From an uncultured Eggerthellaceae bacterium (GTDB taxonomy: Bacteria; Actinomycetota; Coriobacteriia; Coriobacteriales; Eggerthellaceae), in NCBI GenBank assembly GCA_910588985.1, contig CAJURO010000001.1, positions 1-64,000 of the forward strand: DNA of 64,000 nucleotides, read 5' to 3'. The stretch's first letter is position 1. The number at the start of each line of letters is the position of its first letter. The notes beneath the pieces were generated by a model. The model was not told the DNA's origin. It was given only the letters and a program-made list of their open reading frames with translations, and did no database searches. This document shows positions 17,196-25,366 of this stretch, one piece after another. Both the position numbers and the translations under genes were made by a program.

Positions 17196-17795
17196 ATGAA
17201 CAATAAAGCGAAAAGAGCAGGGGCCGTGAGCGCAGGCGTGCTCGCACTGTCTGTCTGTCCATCGCTTGCGTTCGCCGAGGAGGAAGCTGCGGGCATCAAC
17301 GCGATCCTGCCTGATATGCTCGAGTTCATCCCCATGCTCATCGCCTTCATCATCCTGTGGATCATCCTTGCCAAATTCGGCTGGCCCATGTTCAACGGCA
17401 TGCTCGAGAAGCGCGAGAACACGATCCGTGAGGCTCTCAAGCAGTCCGAAGAGGCAAAGATCGAGAGCGAGCGTGTCCTTGCCGAGTACAAAGAGCAGCT
17501 TGCTGATGCGAAGGCTCAGGCGGCCAAGGTGATCGCTGATGCCCGTGCAACAGGCGAAGCTGTCAAGGCGGACATCGAGGCGAAGGCAGAGGCTTCCGCT
17601 CATGACATGATCGAGAAGGCTAAGGCCACGATCGCTGCAGAGAAGAAGGCGGCGATCGCTGAGTTGCAGGCATCCATCGCTGACACTTCTGTTGACGTGG
17701 CTGCAAAGCTCATCGGCAATGACCTTACCGAAGGTGAGCATAGAGCGATCATCGAGCGCTACGTAAAAGAGGCAGGTAGCTTCAATGGCAACTAA
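17196..17795 (+). CDS. atpF: ATP synthase Fo subunit b with signal-peptide-like N terminus
   Basis: A 199-residue peripheral stalk. Residues 1-28 look like a secretory signal (basic start NNKAKR, hydrophobic AGAVSAGVLALSV, then PSLAFA before acidic EEEA). The true anchor helix follows at about 41-60 (FIPMLIAFIILWIILAKFGW), and the FNGMLEKRENTIREAL motif begins the long charged coiled coil. Most b subunits have a single N-terminal helix, so the extra leader is notable. ATG 17196 is supported by GAAGGAGA. It overlaps atpH by 11 bases. Confidence 0.95.
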   Translation: MNNKAKRAGAVSAGVLALSVCPSLAFAEEEAAGINAILPDMLEFIPMLIAFIILWIILAKFGWPMFNGMLEKRENTIREALKQSEEAKIESERVLAEYKEQLADAKAQAAKVIADARATGEAVKADIEAKAEASAHDMIEKAKATIAAEKKAAIAELQASIADTSVDVAAKLIGNDLTEGEHRAIIERYVKEAGSFNGN

Positions 17796-18360
17796 TCGTC
17801 TTGTCACAAAGGAGAAGATCGCCGTCTATGCGAAGACGATGTTCGCCGCAGCCCGTGAGGCTGGGGGACAAGACAGTGCCGTAGAGGTAAGGAATCAGCT
17901 TAAGCAGCTCTGCAGCCTGATCTATGCGGACATGGAATTATCCGGAGCGCTCATGGGGACTGAATACACCCCACAGGTGCGCGCAGATCTAGCGCGAGCA
18001 GTCTTTGCTGATTGCAATCCGGCCCTTCGCGAGGTGATGGCGGTGATGGCAGAGAACCGCGATATCGACCTGATCACGGGTGTCTATCATGCCTATGAAG
18101 ATAACCTGAAGGCCGATATGAACATCGCGGTCGTGGACGTTGTTACCGTGGTTCCCCTCGATGACGAGCTTCGCAAGCTCATTGAGAAGAAAGCTGAGAC
18201 AGACCTAGGTGTGAATGCCGTGCTCAACGAGAGCATCGATGCATCCATCTTGGGAGGAATAATCATGAGTGTGAACGGCAAGCGTATTGATGCAAGCATG
18301 ATCAGCCAGCTCAATCGTGCACGTCACACGCTGAAAAACACAGATGGAGGTGAAAGCTAG
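17785..18360 (+). CDS. atpH: ATP synthase F1 subunit delta
   Basis: A 191-residue stator protein linking the b stalk to the top of the alpha3beta3 head. Recognised by its position between atpF and atpA, its length, a helical N-terminal domain (YAKTMFAAAREAGG) and the conserved C-terminal ASILGGIIMSVNGKRIDASM block. It begins at ATG 17785 inside atpF, with AGGTAG upstream, and its TAG overlaps the GTG start of atpA by one base. Sequence conservation in this subunit is low, but context leaves little doubt. Confidence 0.94.
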   Translation: MATNRLVTKEKIAVYAKTMFAAAREAGGQDSAVEVRNQLKQLCSLIYADMELSGALMGTEYTPQVRADLARAVFADCNPALREVMAVMAENRDIDLITGVYHAYEDNLKADMNIAVVDVVTVVPLDDELRKLIEKKAETDLGVNAVLNESIDASILGGIIMSVNGKRIDASMISQLNRARHTLKNTDGGES

Positions 18361-19925
18361 TGACTGAGATCACCGCTCAGGCAATCGACGAGGTCCTGCG
18401 CAAGCAGCTTGAGGCGCTGAACGTCAGCGTTGAGTCCCGCGAAGTCGGCACGGTCATCCAGGTCGGTGACGGTATTGCTCGCGTTGACGGCCTGCGTGAC
18501 GCAATGGCTGGCGAGCTCCTGGAGTTCACGGGCGAAGGCGGCAAGACTGTCTATGGTCTGGCCCAGAACCTCGAAGAGGACGAAGTGGGCGCCGTGCTCC
18601 TTGGCGACGTCACTGCTATCAAAGAGAACGATCAGGTTCGTACAACGGGCCGCATTATCGAGGTTCCTGCAGGTCGCGGGCTCCTCGGACGTGTTGTCAA
18701 TCCACTGGGCATGCCGATCGACGGTAAAGGGCCCATCCAGGCTGAAGGTAGCCGCCCTGTTGAGTTCAAAGCTCCCGGCGTTACCGCACGTCGACCAGTC
18801 GATGAGCCTATGCAGACAGGTATCTTGGCGATCGACTCCATGATCCCGATCGGACGCGGTCAGCGCGAGCTCATCATCGGCGACCGTCAGACGGGCAAGA
18901 CCGCTATCGCCATCGATGCGATCATCAACCAAAAAGAAACGGATATGATCTGCCTCTATGTTGCTATCGGGCAAAAGGCATCCACCGTGGCAGGCGTTGT
19001 CGAGACTCTCGAGCGCCATGGCGTTATGGAGAAGACGATCATCGTCACGGCAAACGCTTCCGACTCAGCTCCGCTGCAGTACATCGCTCCTATGGCAGGC
19101 GCTGCAATGGGCGAGTACTTCATCTATAACGGCGAGAACGGCCAGCCCGCTGATGAGAACAACCCAGGACGTGCTGTTCTCATCGTCTACGATGACCTTT
19201 CAAAGCAGGCTGTTGCCTATCGTCAGATGTCGTTGACCCTGCGCCGCCCACCGGGACGCGAGGCGTATCCAGGTGACGTCTTCTATCTGCATTCACGCCT
19301 TCTTGAGCGTGCTGTGAAGATGAGCGACGCAAATGGTGGCGGATCCATGACAGCTCTGCCTATCATCGAGACCCAGGCAGGTGACGTGTCGGCATACATT
19401 CCGACGAACGTCATCTCCATTACCGACGGTCAGATCTTCTTGCAGACAGACCTGTTCTTCCAGGGTCAGCGCCCTGCAGTCGATGTGGGCATCTCGGTCT
19501 CTCGTGTTGGCGGCTCTGCTCAGATCAAGGCGATGAAGCAGGTTGCTGGTTCGCTTCGCCTCGACCTTGCAAGCTATCGTGAGCTGCAAGCATTCACCCA
19601 GTTCGGGTCCGACCTTGACAAGGCTACGCAGGATCAGCTGACCCGTGGTAGCCACATGACAGAGCTTCTGAAGCAAGGTCGCTACAACCCGATGCCTGTT
19701 GCCGAGCAAGTCATCGCTATCTATGCTGGCAATCAAGGCTTCCTGGATGATCTGCCGCTTGGAGATGTCGTTCGCTTCCGCACGGAGCTGCTTGACAGCA
19801 TCCGCTTGAACAACAGCGGCATCATCGACAAGATCAATGCAGAGAAGAAACTGACCGACGAGATAAAGGCCGAAATGGACGCAGCTATCGAAGCGTTTAA
19901 GAAGTCCTTTGCGGTGACGGAGTAA
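18360..19925 (+). CDS. atpA: ATP synthase F1 subunit alpha
   Basis: A 521-residue non-catalytic nucleotide-binding subunit. The P-loop GDRQTGKT is at about 174-181. The family signature PGREAYPGDVFYLHSRLLERA is present, with the arginine finger in SVSRVGGSAQ and the N-terminal beta barrel with VGDGIARVDGL. It starts at GTG 18360, overlapping the atpH stop, with GGAGGTG seven bases ahead. Length and domain order are standard. The gap to atpG is 16 bases. Confidence 0.98.
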   Translation: MTEITAQAIDEVLRKQLEALNVSVESREVGTVIQVGDGIARVDGLRDAMAGELLEFTGEGGKTVYGLAQNLEEDEVGAVLLGDVTAIKENDQVRTTGRIIEVPAGRGLLGRVVNPLGMPIDGKGPIQAEGSRPVEFKAPGVTARRPVDEPMQTGILAIDSMIPIGRGQRELIIGDRQTGKTAIAIDAIINQKETDMICLYVAIGQKASTVAGVVETLERHGVMEKTIIVTANASDSAPLQYIAPMAGAAMGEYFIYNGENGQPADENNPGRAVLIVYDDLSKQAVAYRQMSLTLRRPPGREAYPGDVFYLHSRLLERAVKMSDANGGGSMTALPIIETQAGDVSAYIPTNVISITDGQIFLQTDLFFQGQRPAVDVGISVSRVGGSAQIKAMKQVAGSLRLDLASYRELQAFTQFGSDLDKATQDQLTRGSHMTELLKQGRYNPMPVAEQVIAIYAGNQGFLDDLPLGDVVRFRTELLDSIRLNNSGIIDKINAEKKLTDEIKAEMDAAIEAFKKSFAVTE

Positions 19926-19941
19926 AGAAGGGGTGGATTAA

Positions 19942-20871
19942 ATGCCTAACCTTCATGACATAGAAAGACGCATTAACTCCGTCTCGTCGACGAAGCAGAT
20001 CACGCGTACCATGGAGATGGTCGCGGCCGCTAAGATCCGCCGTTCGACCGAGCGTATGGAAGGTGCGCTGCCGTGGGCACGTGCGATCTCGGACATGCTC
20101 ATCTCTACAGCGCCCCTGGCTCCGCTCGATTCTGAGCCGCTTTTGCGCATCCATGACGAGGTCAAGCGTGTCCTTGTTGTGGTGGTCACTTCTGATCGTG
20201 GCCTGGCAGGAGGATTCAACAGCTCGGTGCTCCGTGCTGCGGATAGCCTCATCAAGGAGAAAGAGGCTCAGGGAGCGGTGGTGGATGTAGCCGCATGCGG
20301 CAAGAAGGCGATAGGGTACTTCAGCTATCGTGGCATCAAGCCGATCTTCGAGTACGCTGGCATGTCAGCAGATCCTACGTATGAGGAGTCTGTCGAGCTT
20401 TCTAAGTACATAGCACCCCATTATGCTGAGGGTGAGCTCGATGAGGTGTTCGTCGTATTCAACCATGCGAAGAACGCCGCCGAACAGCTGCTCGTCATGC
20501 AACAAGTGCTTCCGATCAACCGCAGCAGCTATGCTGAGATCTTGGGTCTCGTAAAAGCTGAAGAGGACATCTTCCTGCAGTTTCGCGAGAAGACGGGCGA
20601 GGCCCCGGCAGGAGACATCGACTATGAGCCTGATGCGAATGCGGTCATGCATTGGCTCATGATGAGATATCTGCGCAACTGCGTCTTCTTCGCTCTGCTC
20701 GACTCTGCAGCAGGCGAACAGGGCGCGCGTAGGAACGCCATGAAGTCGGCGACCGACAACGCCAACGAGATGGTTTCTACCCTCACCCGTGTATACAATC
20801 GTGTACGTCAAGGCGCTATCACCACCGAGATCAACGAGATCGTTGGTGGCGCCGCAGCTTTGGAGGATTAA
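19942..20871 (+). CDS. atpG: ATP synthase F1 subunit gamma
   Basis: A 309-residue central rotor shaft. The two terminal helices form its coiled coil: the N-terminal DIERRINSVSSTKQITRTME and the C-terminal SATDNANEMVSTLTRVYNR, followed by RQGAITTEINEIVGGAAAL. Both are the classic gamma signatures. The middle domain is of normal size. ATG 19942 is preceded by AGAAGGGG. Its TAA is followed directly by the atpD ATG with no gap, so translation is probably coupled. Confidence 0.97.
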   Translation: MPNLHDIERRINSVSSTKQITRTMEMVAAAKIRRSTERMEGALPWARAISDMLISTAPLAPLDSEPLLRIHDEVKRVLVVVVTSDRGLAGGFNSSVLRAADSLIKEKEAQGAVVDVAACGKKAIGYFSYRGIKPIFEYAGMSADPTYEESVELSKYIAPHYAEGELDEVFVVFNHAKNAAEQLLVMQQVLPINRSSYAEILGLVKAEEDIFLQFREKTGEAPAGDIDYEPDANAVMHWLMMRYLRNCVFFALLDSAAGEQGARRNAMKSATDNANEMVSTLTRVYNRVRQGAITTEINEIVGGAAALED

Positions 20872-22320
20872 ATGGCTGAATTTGATAAGATCGAAAAGGA
20901 GAAGGGCGCACCCGGTGCCACAGGACGCATCGTTCGTGTTGTCGGCGCTGTTGTGGACGTAGAGTTCCCTCCGGAGCAGATGCCGGCTATCTACAACGCC
21001 CTTACCGTGAATGCGACCACCCCTGCGGGTGAGTTCAGCACGGTGCTGGAAGTTCAGACGCAGCTTCCAGGAGATATCGTGCGCACCGTTGCCATGACAT
21101 CGACTGACGGCCTTGTCCGCGGTGTCGATGCTGTTGACACGGGCGCACCGTTGATGATGCCTGTTGGTCAATCAACACTGGGTCGTATTTGGAACGTCAT
21201 GGGCGAGCCCGTTGATGGCAAGCCCATGCCCACCGATGTCGAGTGGATGCCCATCCACCATCCCGCACCGCCCTTCGATACGCTCATCACCTCGACCGAA
21301 ACGTTCGAGACGGGCATCAAGGTCGTTGACCTGATCGAGCCTTACGTCAAGGGCGGCAAGACGGGTCTGTTCGGTGGTGCTGGCGTAGGCAAGACCGTTA
21401 CCATTCAGGAGCTCATCAACAACCTTGCCCAAGAGCATGGTGGAACGTCAGTGTTCACAGGCGTAGGCGAGCGTACTCGCGAGGGTACCGACCTTTACCT
21501 TGAGATGGAGGAGTCTGGCGTTATCGAGAAGACCTGCCTGGTCTACGGCCAGATGAACGAGCCTCCAGGAGCACGTCTGCGTGTTGGTCTTGCAGGACTG
21601 ACTGAGGCAGAGTACTTCCGCGATCAGGGTCAGGATGTTCTTCTATTCATCGACAACATCTTCCGCTTCACCCAGGCGGGCTCTGAGGTGTCAGCGCTTC
21701 TTGGCCGTATGCCGTCTGCTGTAGGCTATCAGCCAACATTGGCTACCGAGATGGGCGACCTTCAAGAGCGCATCTGCTCTACGACCACTGGTTCGATCAC
21801 ATCAGTACAGGCAGTCTATGTGCCTGCTGACGACTTGACCGACCCTGCACCTGCAACCACGTTCACCCACCTGGACGCGAAGACGGTTCTCTCGCGTGGC
21901 ATTGCCGAGCTTGGCATCTACCCGGCAGTTGACCCGCTGGAGTCCACCTCTCGCGCTCTCGATCCCGAGATCGTTGGGCAGGAGCACTATGACGTGGCAG
22001 TTGGCGTCCAGCAGATCCTGCAGGAGTACAAGGACCTCCAGGACATCATCGCCATCCTTGGTATGGATGAGCTTTCTGAGGATCAGAAGCTTACGGTCAA
22101 CCGTGCTCGTAAGATCCAGAAGTTCCTGGGTCAACCGTTCCACGTGGCTGAGGTCTTCACGGGCGTGCCTGGTGTGTACGTTCCTGTTGAGGACACGGTT
22201 CGCTCCTTCAAGGAGATCTTGGACGGCAAGTGCGATCACATCCCTGAGCAGTGCTTCCAGAACAAGGGCCCGATCGAGGATGTGTACGCGGCATACGAGA
22301 AGATGAAGGAAGAGAGATAA
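20872..22320 (+). CDS. atpD: ATP synthase F1 subunit beta
   Basis: A 482-residue catalytic subunit. The P-loop GGAGVGKT lies at about 168-175, the catalytic Glu in the TGVGERTREG segment, and Walker B in DVLLFIDNIFRFTQAGSEVS. The PADDLTDPAPATTF motif matches the beta family and the DELSEDQKLTV segment is present. The N terminus has a short charged lead (EFDKIEKEKG) before the barrel. It follows atpG with no gap, using GGAGGA in the atpG end. Its TAA overlaps the atpC ATG by one base. Confidence 0.98.
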   Translation: MAEFDKIEKEKGAPGATGRIVRVVGAVVDVEFPPEQMPAIYNALTVNATTPAGEFSTVLEVQTQLPGDIVRTVAMTSTDGLVRGVDAVDTGAPLMMPVGQSTLGRIWNVMGEPVDGKPMPTDVEWMPIHHPAPPFDTLITSTETFETGIKVVDLIEPYVKGGKTGLFGGAGVGKTVTIQELINNLAQEHGGTSVFTGVGERTREGTDLYLEMEESGVIEKTCLVYGQMNEPPGARLRVGLAGLTEAEYFRDQGQDVLLFIDNIFRFTQAGSEVSALLGRMPSAVGYQPTLATEMGDLQERICSTTTGSITSVQAVYVPADDLTDPAPATTFTHLDAKTVLSRGIAELGIYPAVDPLESTSRALDPEIVGQEHYDVAVGVQQILQEYKDLQDIIAILGMDELSEDQKLTVNRARKIQKFLGQPFHVAEVFTGVPGVYVPVEDTVRSFKEILDGKCDHIPEQCFQNKGPIEDVYAAYEKMKEER

Positions 22321-22760
22321 TGGCTTCCACCTACCACTGTGTCGTTGCCACACCGACGCGCAAGCTTTTTGATGGTGATGTGTATTTCGCCTCTGTACCT
22401 GGCGGTGATGGCTCGTTCGGCATTCTTCCAGGACATGAGCTGCTCATGGCGCTCAATGCGAAGTCGGGCATCGTGACCCTCAATCTTGATGAGTCGGGCT
22501 CTCAGAAAGAGGAGTTCATCATCAGCGAGGGCGCTACGCAGATGTTCAATGGCATGTTGACCGTGCTTGGGCGTTTTGGGAAGAACGTCAAAGACATCGA
22601 TGCTGAGGCTGTTCAATTGAGCGCGCGTGATATGCAGGAGCATATCAGCGAGCTTGAGAACAAGCCCGAGAGAACTCCTCAAGATGAGGTGGAGCTCGAA
22701 TCGAGCCGAGATCGTCTGAAGTGGTATGAAATGCAAGTTGATTACGCCGGACAGCACTAA
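22320..22760 (+). CDS. atpC: ATP synthase F1 subunit epsilon
   Basis: A 146-residue subunit that couples gamma to the c-ring and can inhibit ATP hydrolysis. The N-terminal ten-strand barrel shows VVATPTRKLFDGDVYFASVPG and SFGILPGHELLMALN. A helical C-terminal hairpin (ARDMQEHISELENKPERTPQ) follows. The open frame begins upstream in atpD, but ATG 22320 overlaps the atpD TAA by one base and has GGAAGAGAG before it. It is the last gene of the operon, 55 bases before a strong terminator. Confidence 0.95.
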   Translation: MASTYHCVVATPTRKLFDGDVYFASVPGGDGSFGILPGHELLMALNAKSGIVTLNLDESGSQKEEFIISEGATQMFNGMLTVLGRFGKNVKDIDAEAVQLSARDMQEHISELENKPERTPQDEVELESSRDRLKWYEMQVDYAGQH

Positions 22761-22815
22761 TCACGGCGGCGAATAGGGTTTTCAACTTCCCTCCAAAGAG
22801 TTCGAGCCTGTTTAA

Positions 22816-22846
22816 GGGAGCACCGAAGGCGGTGCTCCCTTTTTTT
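22816..22846 (+). terminator. Rho-independent terminator of the ATP synthase operon
   Basis: A 9-bp perfect stem (GGGAGCACC / GGTGCTCCC) with a 6-base loop, followed by seven T residues. Confidence 0.96.
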
Positions 22847-22852
22847 GCGTTA

Positions 22853-23022
22853 AGCTCTGTTAACCCAGATTAGGCACACAATGGGTTGCCATATGATGAA
22901 TGAAAGTCTCGTTGCGTCGTCGCTTCGAGCCATAAGTCTCTCAGCTCCTTATGGCTTACCTCGCTTTCATCATCATAGGGCAACCTTCAAGCGCAATAGA
23001 TCCAGCTTGGGTTAACAGAGCC
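22853..23022 (+). repeat. MITE-like element, copy A (170 bp)
   Basis: First of three related elements. Its ends are inverted: GCTCTGTTAACCCA at 22854-22867 pairs with TGGGTTAACAGAGC at 23008-23021. It is flanked by near-identical 8-mers, TTGCGTTA (22845-22852) and TTGCGTTG (23023-23030), consistent with a target duplication. Inside, GGTTGCC, TATGATGA and TGAAAG pair with CTTTCA, TCATCATA and GGCAACC to give a stem of about 21 bp. This carries a small CTCG/CGAG hairpin and an apical GCCATAAG/CTTATGGC hairpin. There is no open reading frame and no transposase. It sits directly behind the atp terminator; the left flank uses the last T residues of that terminator. Confidence 0.85.
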
Positions 23023-23238
23023 TTGCGTTGATGGCCTTCCCCTAAGAAAAATCCATAATTCGCACGCTCTTTGCAGAGCGTAGGGCCTTCTCTCGCCATC
23101 TTGGGGTGCAAGAAGCCCTTGGTACAACATCTTGTAGAGCCTTTCATGGGTGCTCTGCTAAGAACACGAACAAACGTTTTATGCCAGTTCAGGCAGCGAT
23201 CCTCTGGTGGGGAAGAATGTTGCAATTTGGGTATAAAA
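23023..23238 (+). other. Non-coding stretch between repeat A and the mraZ promoter
   Basis: About 215 bases with no credible gene on either strand. It holds a small perfect hairpin, CGCTCT/AGAGCG at 23065-23080, and a GTGGGG at 23207-23212 that may be an outlying MraZ box. I see nothing else recognisable. Confidence 0.5.
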
Positions 23239-23264
23239 GTGTTGCAAAGTGGGGCAAAGTGGAA
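23239..23264 (+). promoter_or_regulatory. MraZ-box array
   Basis: GTGTT (23239), GTGGG (23249) and GTGGA (23259) recur with a 10-base period; TTGGG (23227) and GTGGGG (23207) lie upstream. Direct TGGG-type repeats spaced by five bases are the known binding sites of MraZ. They lie between the -35 and -10 of the mraZ promoter, so autorepression is expected. Confidence 0.75.
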
Positions 23265-23270
23265 TAAGAT
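23242..23270 (+). promoter_or_regulatory. mraZ / dcw operon promoter
   Basis: TTGCAA (23242-23247), 17 bp, TAAGAT (23265-23270), about 90 bases before the mraZ start. It overlaps the MraZ boxes. Confidence 0.65.
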
Positions 23271-23289
23271 GCATGAACACGGAAAAGGC

Positions 23290-23338
23290 TTTGTGGGTTT
23301 TGAAACGCAGCATCAACACACTTACAAAACACCACAAA
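23290..23338 (+). promoter_or_regulatory. Hairpin in the mraZ 5' leader
   Basis: TTTGTGGGTTTTG (23290-23302) pairs with CAAAACACCACAAA (23325-23338), 13 bp with one bulged base and a 22-base loop. It ends nine bases before the GAGG ribosome site of mraZ. It could modulate translation or mRNA stability. Confidence 0.5.
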
Positions 23339-23360
23339 CGCACTACGAGGAAGATGGCAG

Positions 23361-23843
23361 ATGGCACCACAGGCAGAGAAACTCTCCGAATCGGCCGCAC
23401 CATCGGTCGATCTATTCGGCGAGTTTCGCTTCAAAGTGGATTCGAAGGGTCGTCTGGCGCTTCCCGCAAAATTCCGCAAAGTCCTTCCCCGTGACCTCAT
23501 CGTTTCACTGGAGCTTGAGGACAAATGCTTGTACGTCTTCGACGTTTCCAGCTTCAACGAGTGGGTAGAGGACCTCTTCGAGGATAAGTTCGGCGGATAC
23601 AACGCTTCCAATCGTGAGCACGTCAAGTTGCGCAGGAAGCTCAAGTCTCGGGCCGATGGTGTAGAGGTTGATTCTGCAGGGCGCATCATCCTCAAACCAG
23701 AGATGCGCAAGCTCGTTGGAATCGAGAAGGAAGTAGTTGTCGTTGGCAACAGTGGCTACTTTGAGGTGTGGGACGCAGCGTCCTACGATGCTGAGATCAA
23801 CGAGATCGACCTCGGTATCTTCTACGACGATTCGACGTCGTAA
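23361..23843 (+). CDS. mraZ: Transcriptional regulator MraZ
   Basis: A 160-residue DNA-binding protein with two AbrB-like (SpoVT/MraZ) domains. The first shows FRFKVDSKGRLALPAKFRK, and the second shows VEVDSAGRIILKPEMRKLVG. MraZ forms rings on TGGG direct repeats upstream of its own operon and represses dcw genes; such boxes are present in front of this gene. ATG 23361 is used; an ATG at 23354 is out of frame. About 20 N-terminal residues precede the first domain. It heads the division and cell-wall cluster and is four bases from rsmH. Confidence 0.96.
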   Translation: MAPQAEKLSESAAPSVDLFGEFRFKVDSKGRLALPAKFRKVLPRDLIVSLELEDKCLYVFDVSSFNEWVEDLFEDKFGGYNASNREHVKLRRKLKSRADGVEVDSAGRIILKPEMRKLVGIEKEVVVVGNSGYFEVWDAASYDAEINEIDLGIFYDDSTS

Positions 23844-23846
23844 GAG

Positions 23847-24836
23847 GTGCGAGCAGCTCTCGTGGCGAAGCATGGCACTGTGACAAGCGAATATCGGCAT
23901 ATCCCTGTTATGTTGGATGAGGCGGTGAGCGCGCTTTCGCTTCCCGATCATCCGATATACGTTGACGCGACACTTGGCATGGGCGGCCATGCGGCAGCTT
24001 GTGCAAGAAAGCTTGGTTCGCACGGTATGCTCATAGGCATCGATCAGGATGATCTTGCTCTTGAGCGTGCAGCGATGAAGCTTGAGCATATAGATGCAGC
24101 AGATCGTCCAGAGATCGTGATCCTCAAAGGTAACTTCGGCGAGCTCGATGAGCTTCTCATGAGCATTCCCGTTCCTCGAATCGATGCGATCCTCTTCGAC
24201 CTTGGTGTTTCGTCACCTCAGATCGACAACACCGATCGCGGCTTCTCCTTCAAGGAGAACGCCCCTCTTGATATGCGGATGGACCCGGGAAAACAAACCA
24301 TAACCGCAGCAGAGATCATCAATACCTCAACCGCAGCAGATCTCTCCCGGATCATCCGTATTAACTCGGACGAGAAGTGGGCAAGCCGCATTGCAGATTT
24401 CATCGTCGCGGCCAGGCAGGTGCACCGAATCGAGACAAGCGGCGAGCTTGTTGAGATCATCAAGAATGCAATTCCCGCATCTGCCAGGCGTTCAGGGGGA
24501 CATCCTGCGAAACGAACATTTCAGGCGCTGCGCATGGAAGTCAACTCAGAGCAAGCGGTTCTCAGGCGCGGGCTTGAGGCTGCTATACGATGGCTCAGCC
24601 CAGGTGGGGTCATCTGTGCGATCAGCTATCACTCGATCGAAGACAGGATCGTGAAGGAGACATTCTCTGCCTTTGCGAATAGGTGCACCTGTCCACCCGA
24701 TCTTCCTGTGTGCGCGTGCGGGAAAGAGCCGATACTCGACATCACTACGAAGCGGCCGCTCACGCCGAGCGCTGCAGAAATAGAGAATAACCCTCGGGCG
24801 CGAAGCGCAAAGATGCGCATAGCCCATAAACGATAA
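23847..24836 (+). CDS. rsmH: 16S rRNA (cytosine1402-N4)-methyltransferase
   Basis: Up to 329 residues. RsmH (MraW) methylates C1402 in the ribosomal P site using SAM. Visible are YRHIPVMLDEAVSAL, the SAM loop VDATLGMGGHAAAC, DLGVSSPQIDNTDRGFSF, DMRMDP and the C-terminal ISYHSIEDRIVK. The start is uncertain: GTG 23847 gives the longest product, but GTG 23862 and GTG 23880 (just before the conserved EYRHIPVML) are equally possible; AGAGGTG lies at the mraZ stop. The gene is second in the dcw cluster, as in most bacteria. Confidence 0.95.
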   Translation: MRAALVAKHGTVTSEYRHIPVMLDEAVSALSLPDHPIYVDATLGMGGHAAACARKLGSHGMLIGIDQDDLALERAAMKLEHIDAADRPEIVILKGNFGELDELLMSIPVPRIDAILFDLGVSSPQIDNTDRGFSFKENAPLDMRMDPGKQTITAAEIINTSTAADLSRIIRINSDEKWASRIADFIVAARQVHRIETSGELVEIIKNAIPASARRSGGHPAKRTFQALRMEVNSEQAVLRRGLEAAIRWLSPGGVICAISYHSIEDRIVKETFSAFANRCTCPPDLPVCACGKEPILDITTKRPLTPSAAEIENNPRARSAKMRIAHKR

Positions 24837-24880
24837 GCTCCTCGAATCGGGGCTAGAGGAAAACAGAGGAGTCAGAAGAC

Positions 24881-25348
24881 ATGAGCACATATCCTGCTTA
24901 CAACTTCGGCTCGACTGCTCCCAAGCTTGATATCCAACCCTCTTCTCCCATTGAGGTTATCCCAGGAGCAGGGCGTCTCGGACAGCGTAAGGCATCCTCT
25001 CCTGTTCTGCTTCTTGCCCGCGTCCTCATCGTGGGCATCCTCATCTTCGCCCTCATTGGCGTGGTGCGCATCACCTTGAGCTCAGCTGCTGTTGCGTGCG
25101 CTCTTGAGGCGAAGGAGATCAGCAGCTCCATTAGCGAAGCACGCGAAGTCGGCAGCGACCTTGAGGTTGTGCAAAGTACGCTCTCGAATCCAACGCGCAT
25201 CAAGGCAGAGGCTGCATCCATTGGCATGTCCACGCCCGCTGAGCTCGAGTTCTTCGACTTGTCTGGCGATGTAGTGGTGTGCGATGATGCAGGTAACCTT
25301 CTTTTGAGCGGAAGCGTGGACGCAGTGCTCTCGGGGGCACAGGGATAG
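24881..25348 (+). CDS. ftsL: FtsL-like cell division protein
   Basis: 155 residues, recognised by place and topology rather than strong similarity. It has a cytoplasmic N terminus of about 45 residues, one transmembrane helix (LLLARVLIVGILIFALIGVVRITL) and a short extracellular helical segment (EAKEISSSISEAREVGSDLEVVQ). A region with NPTRIKAEAASIGM follows, matching the usual FtsL/septum-formation pattern. FtsL joins FtsB and FtsQ to activate septal peptidoglycan synthesis. AGAGGAG precedes ATG 24881. The gene lies between rsmH and ftsI, the standard ftsL place. Confidence 0.85.
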   Translation: MSTYPAYNFGSTAPKLDIQPSSPIEVIPGAGRLGQRKASSPVLLLARVLIVGILIFALIGVVRITLSSAAVACALEAKEISSSISEAREVGSDLEVVQSTLSNPTRIKAEAASIGMSTPAELEFFDLSGDVVVCDDAGNLLLSGSVDAVLSGAQG

Positions 25349-25366
25349 GGTCGACAAAAAGAGCGC

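Noticed and set aside
22956..23225. Minus-strand 89-codon frame in the gap before mraZ
   Set aside because: It runs into repeat A, has no ribosome site and no homology that I recognise; the region is better explained as repeat plus promoter.
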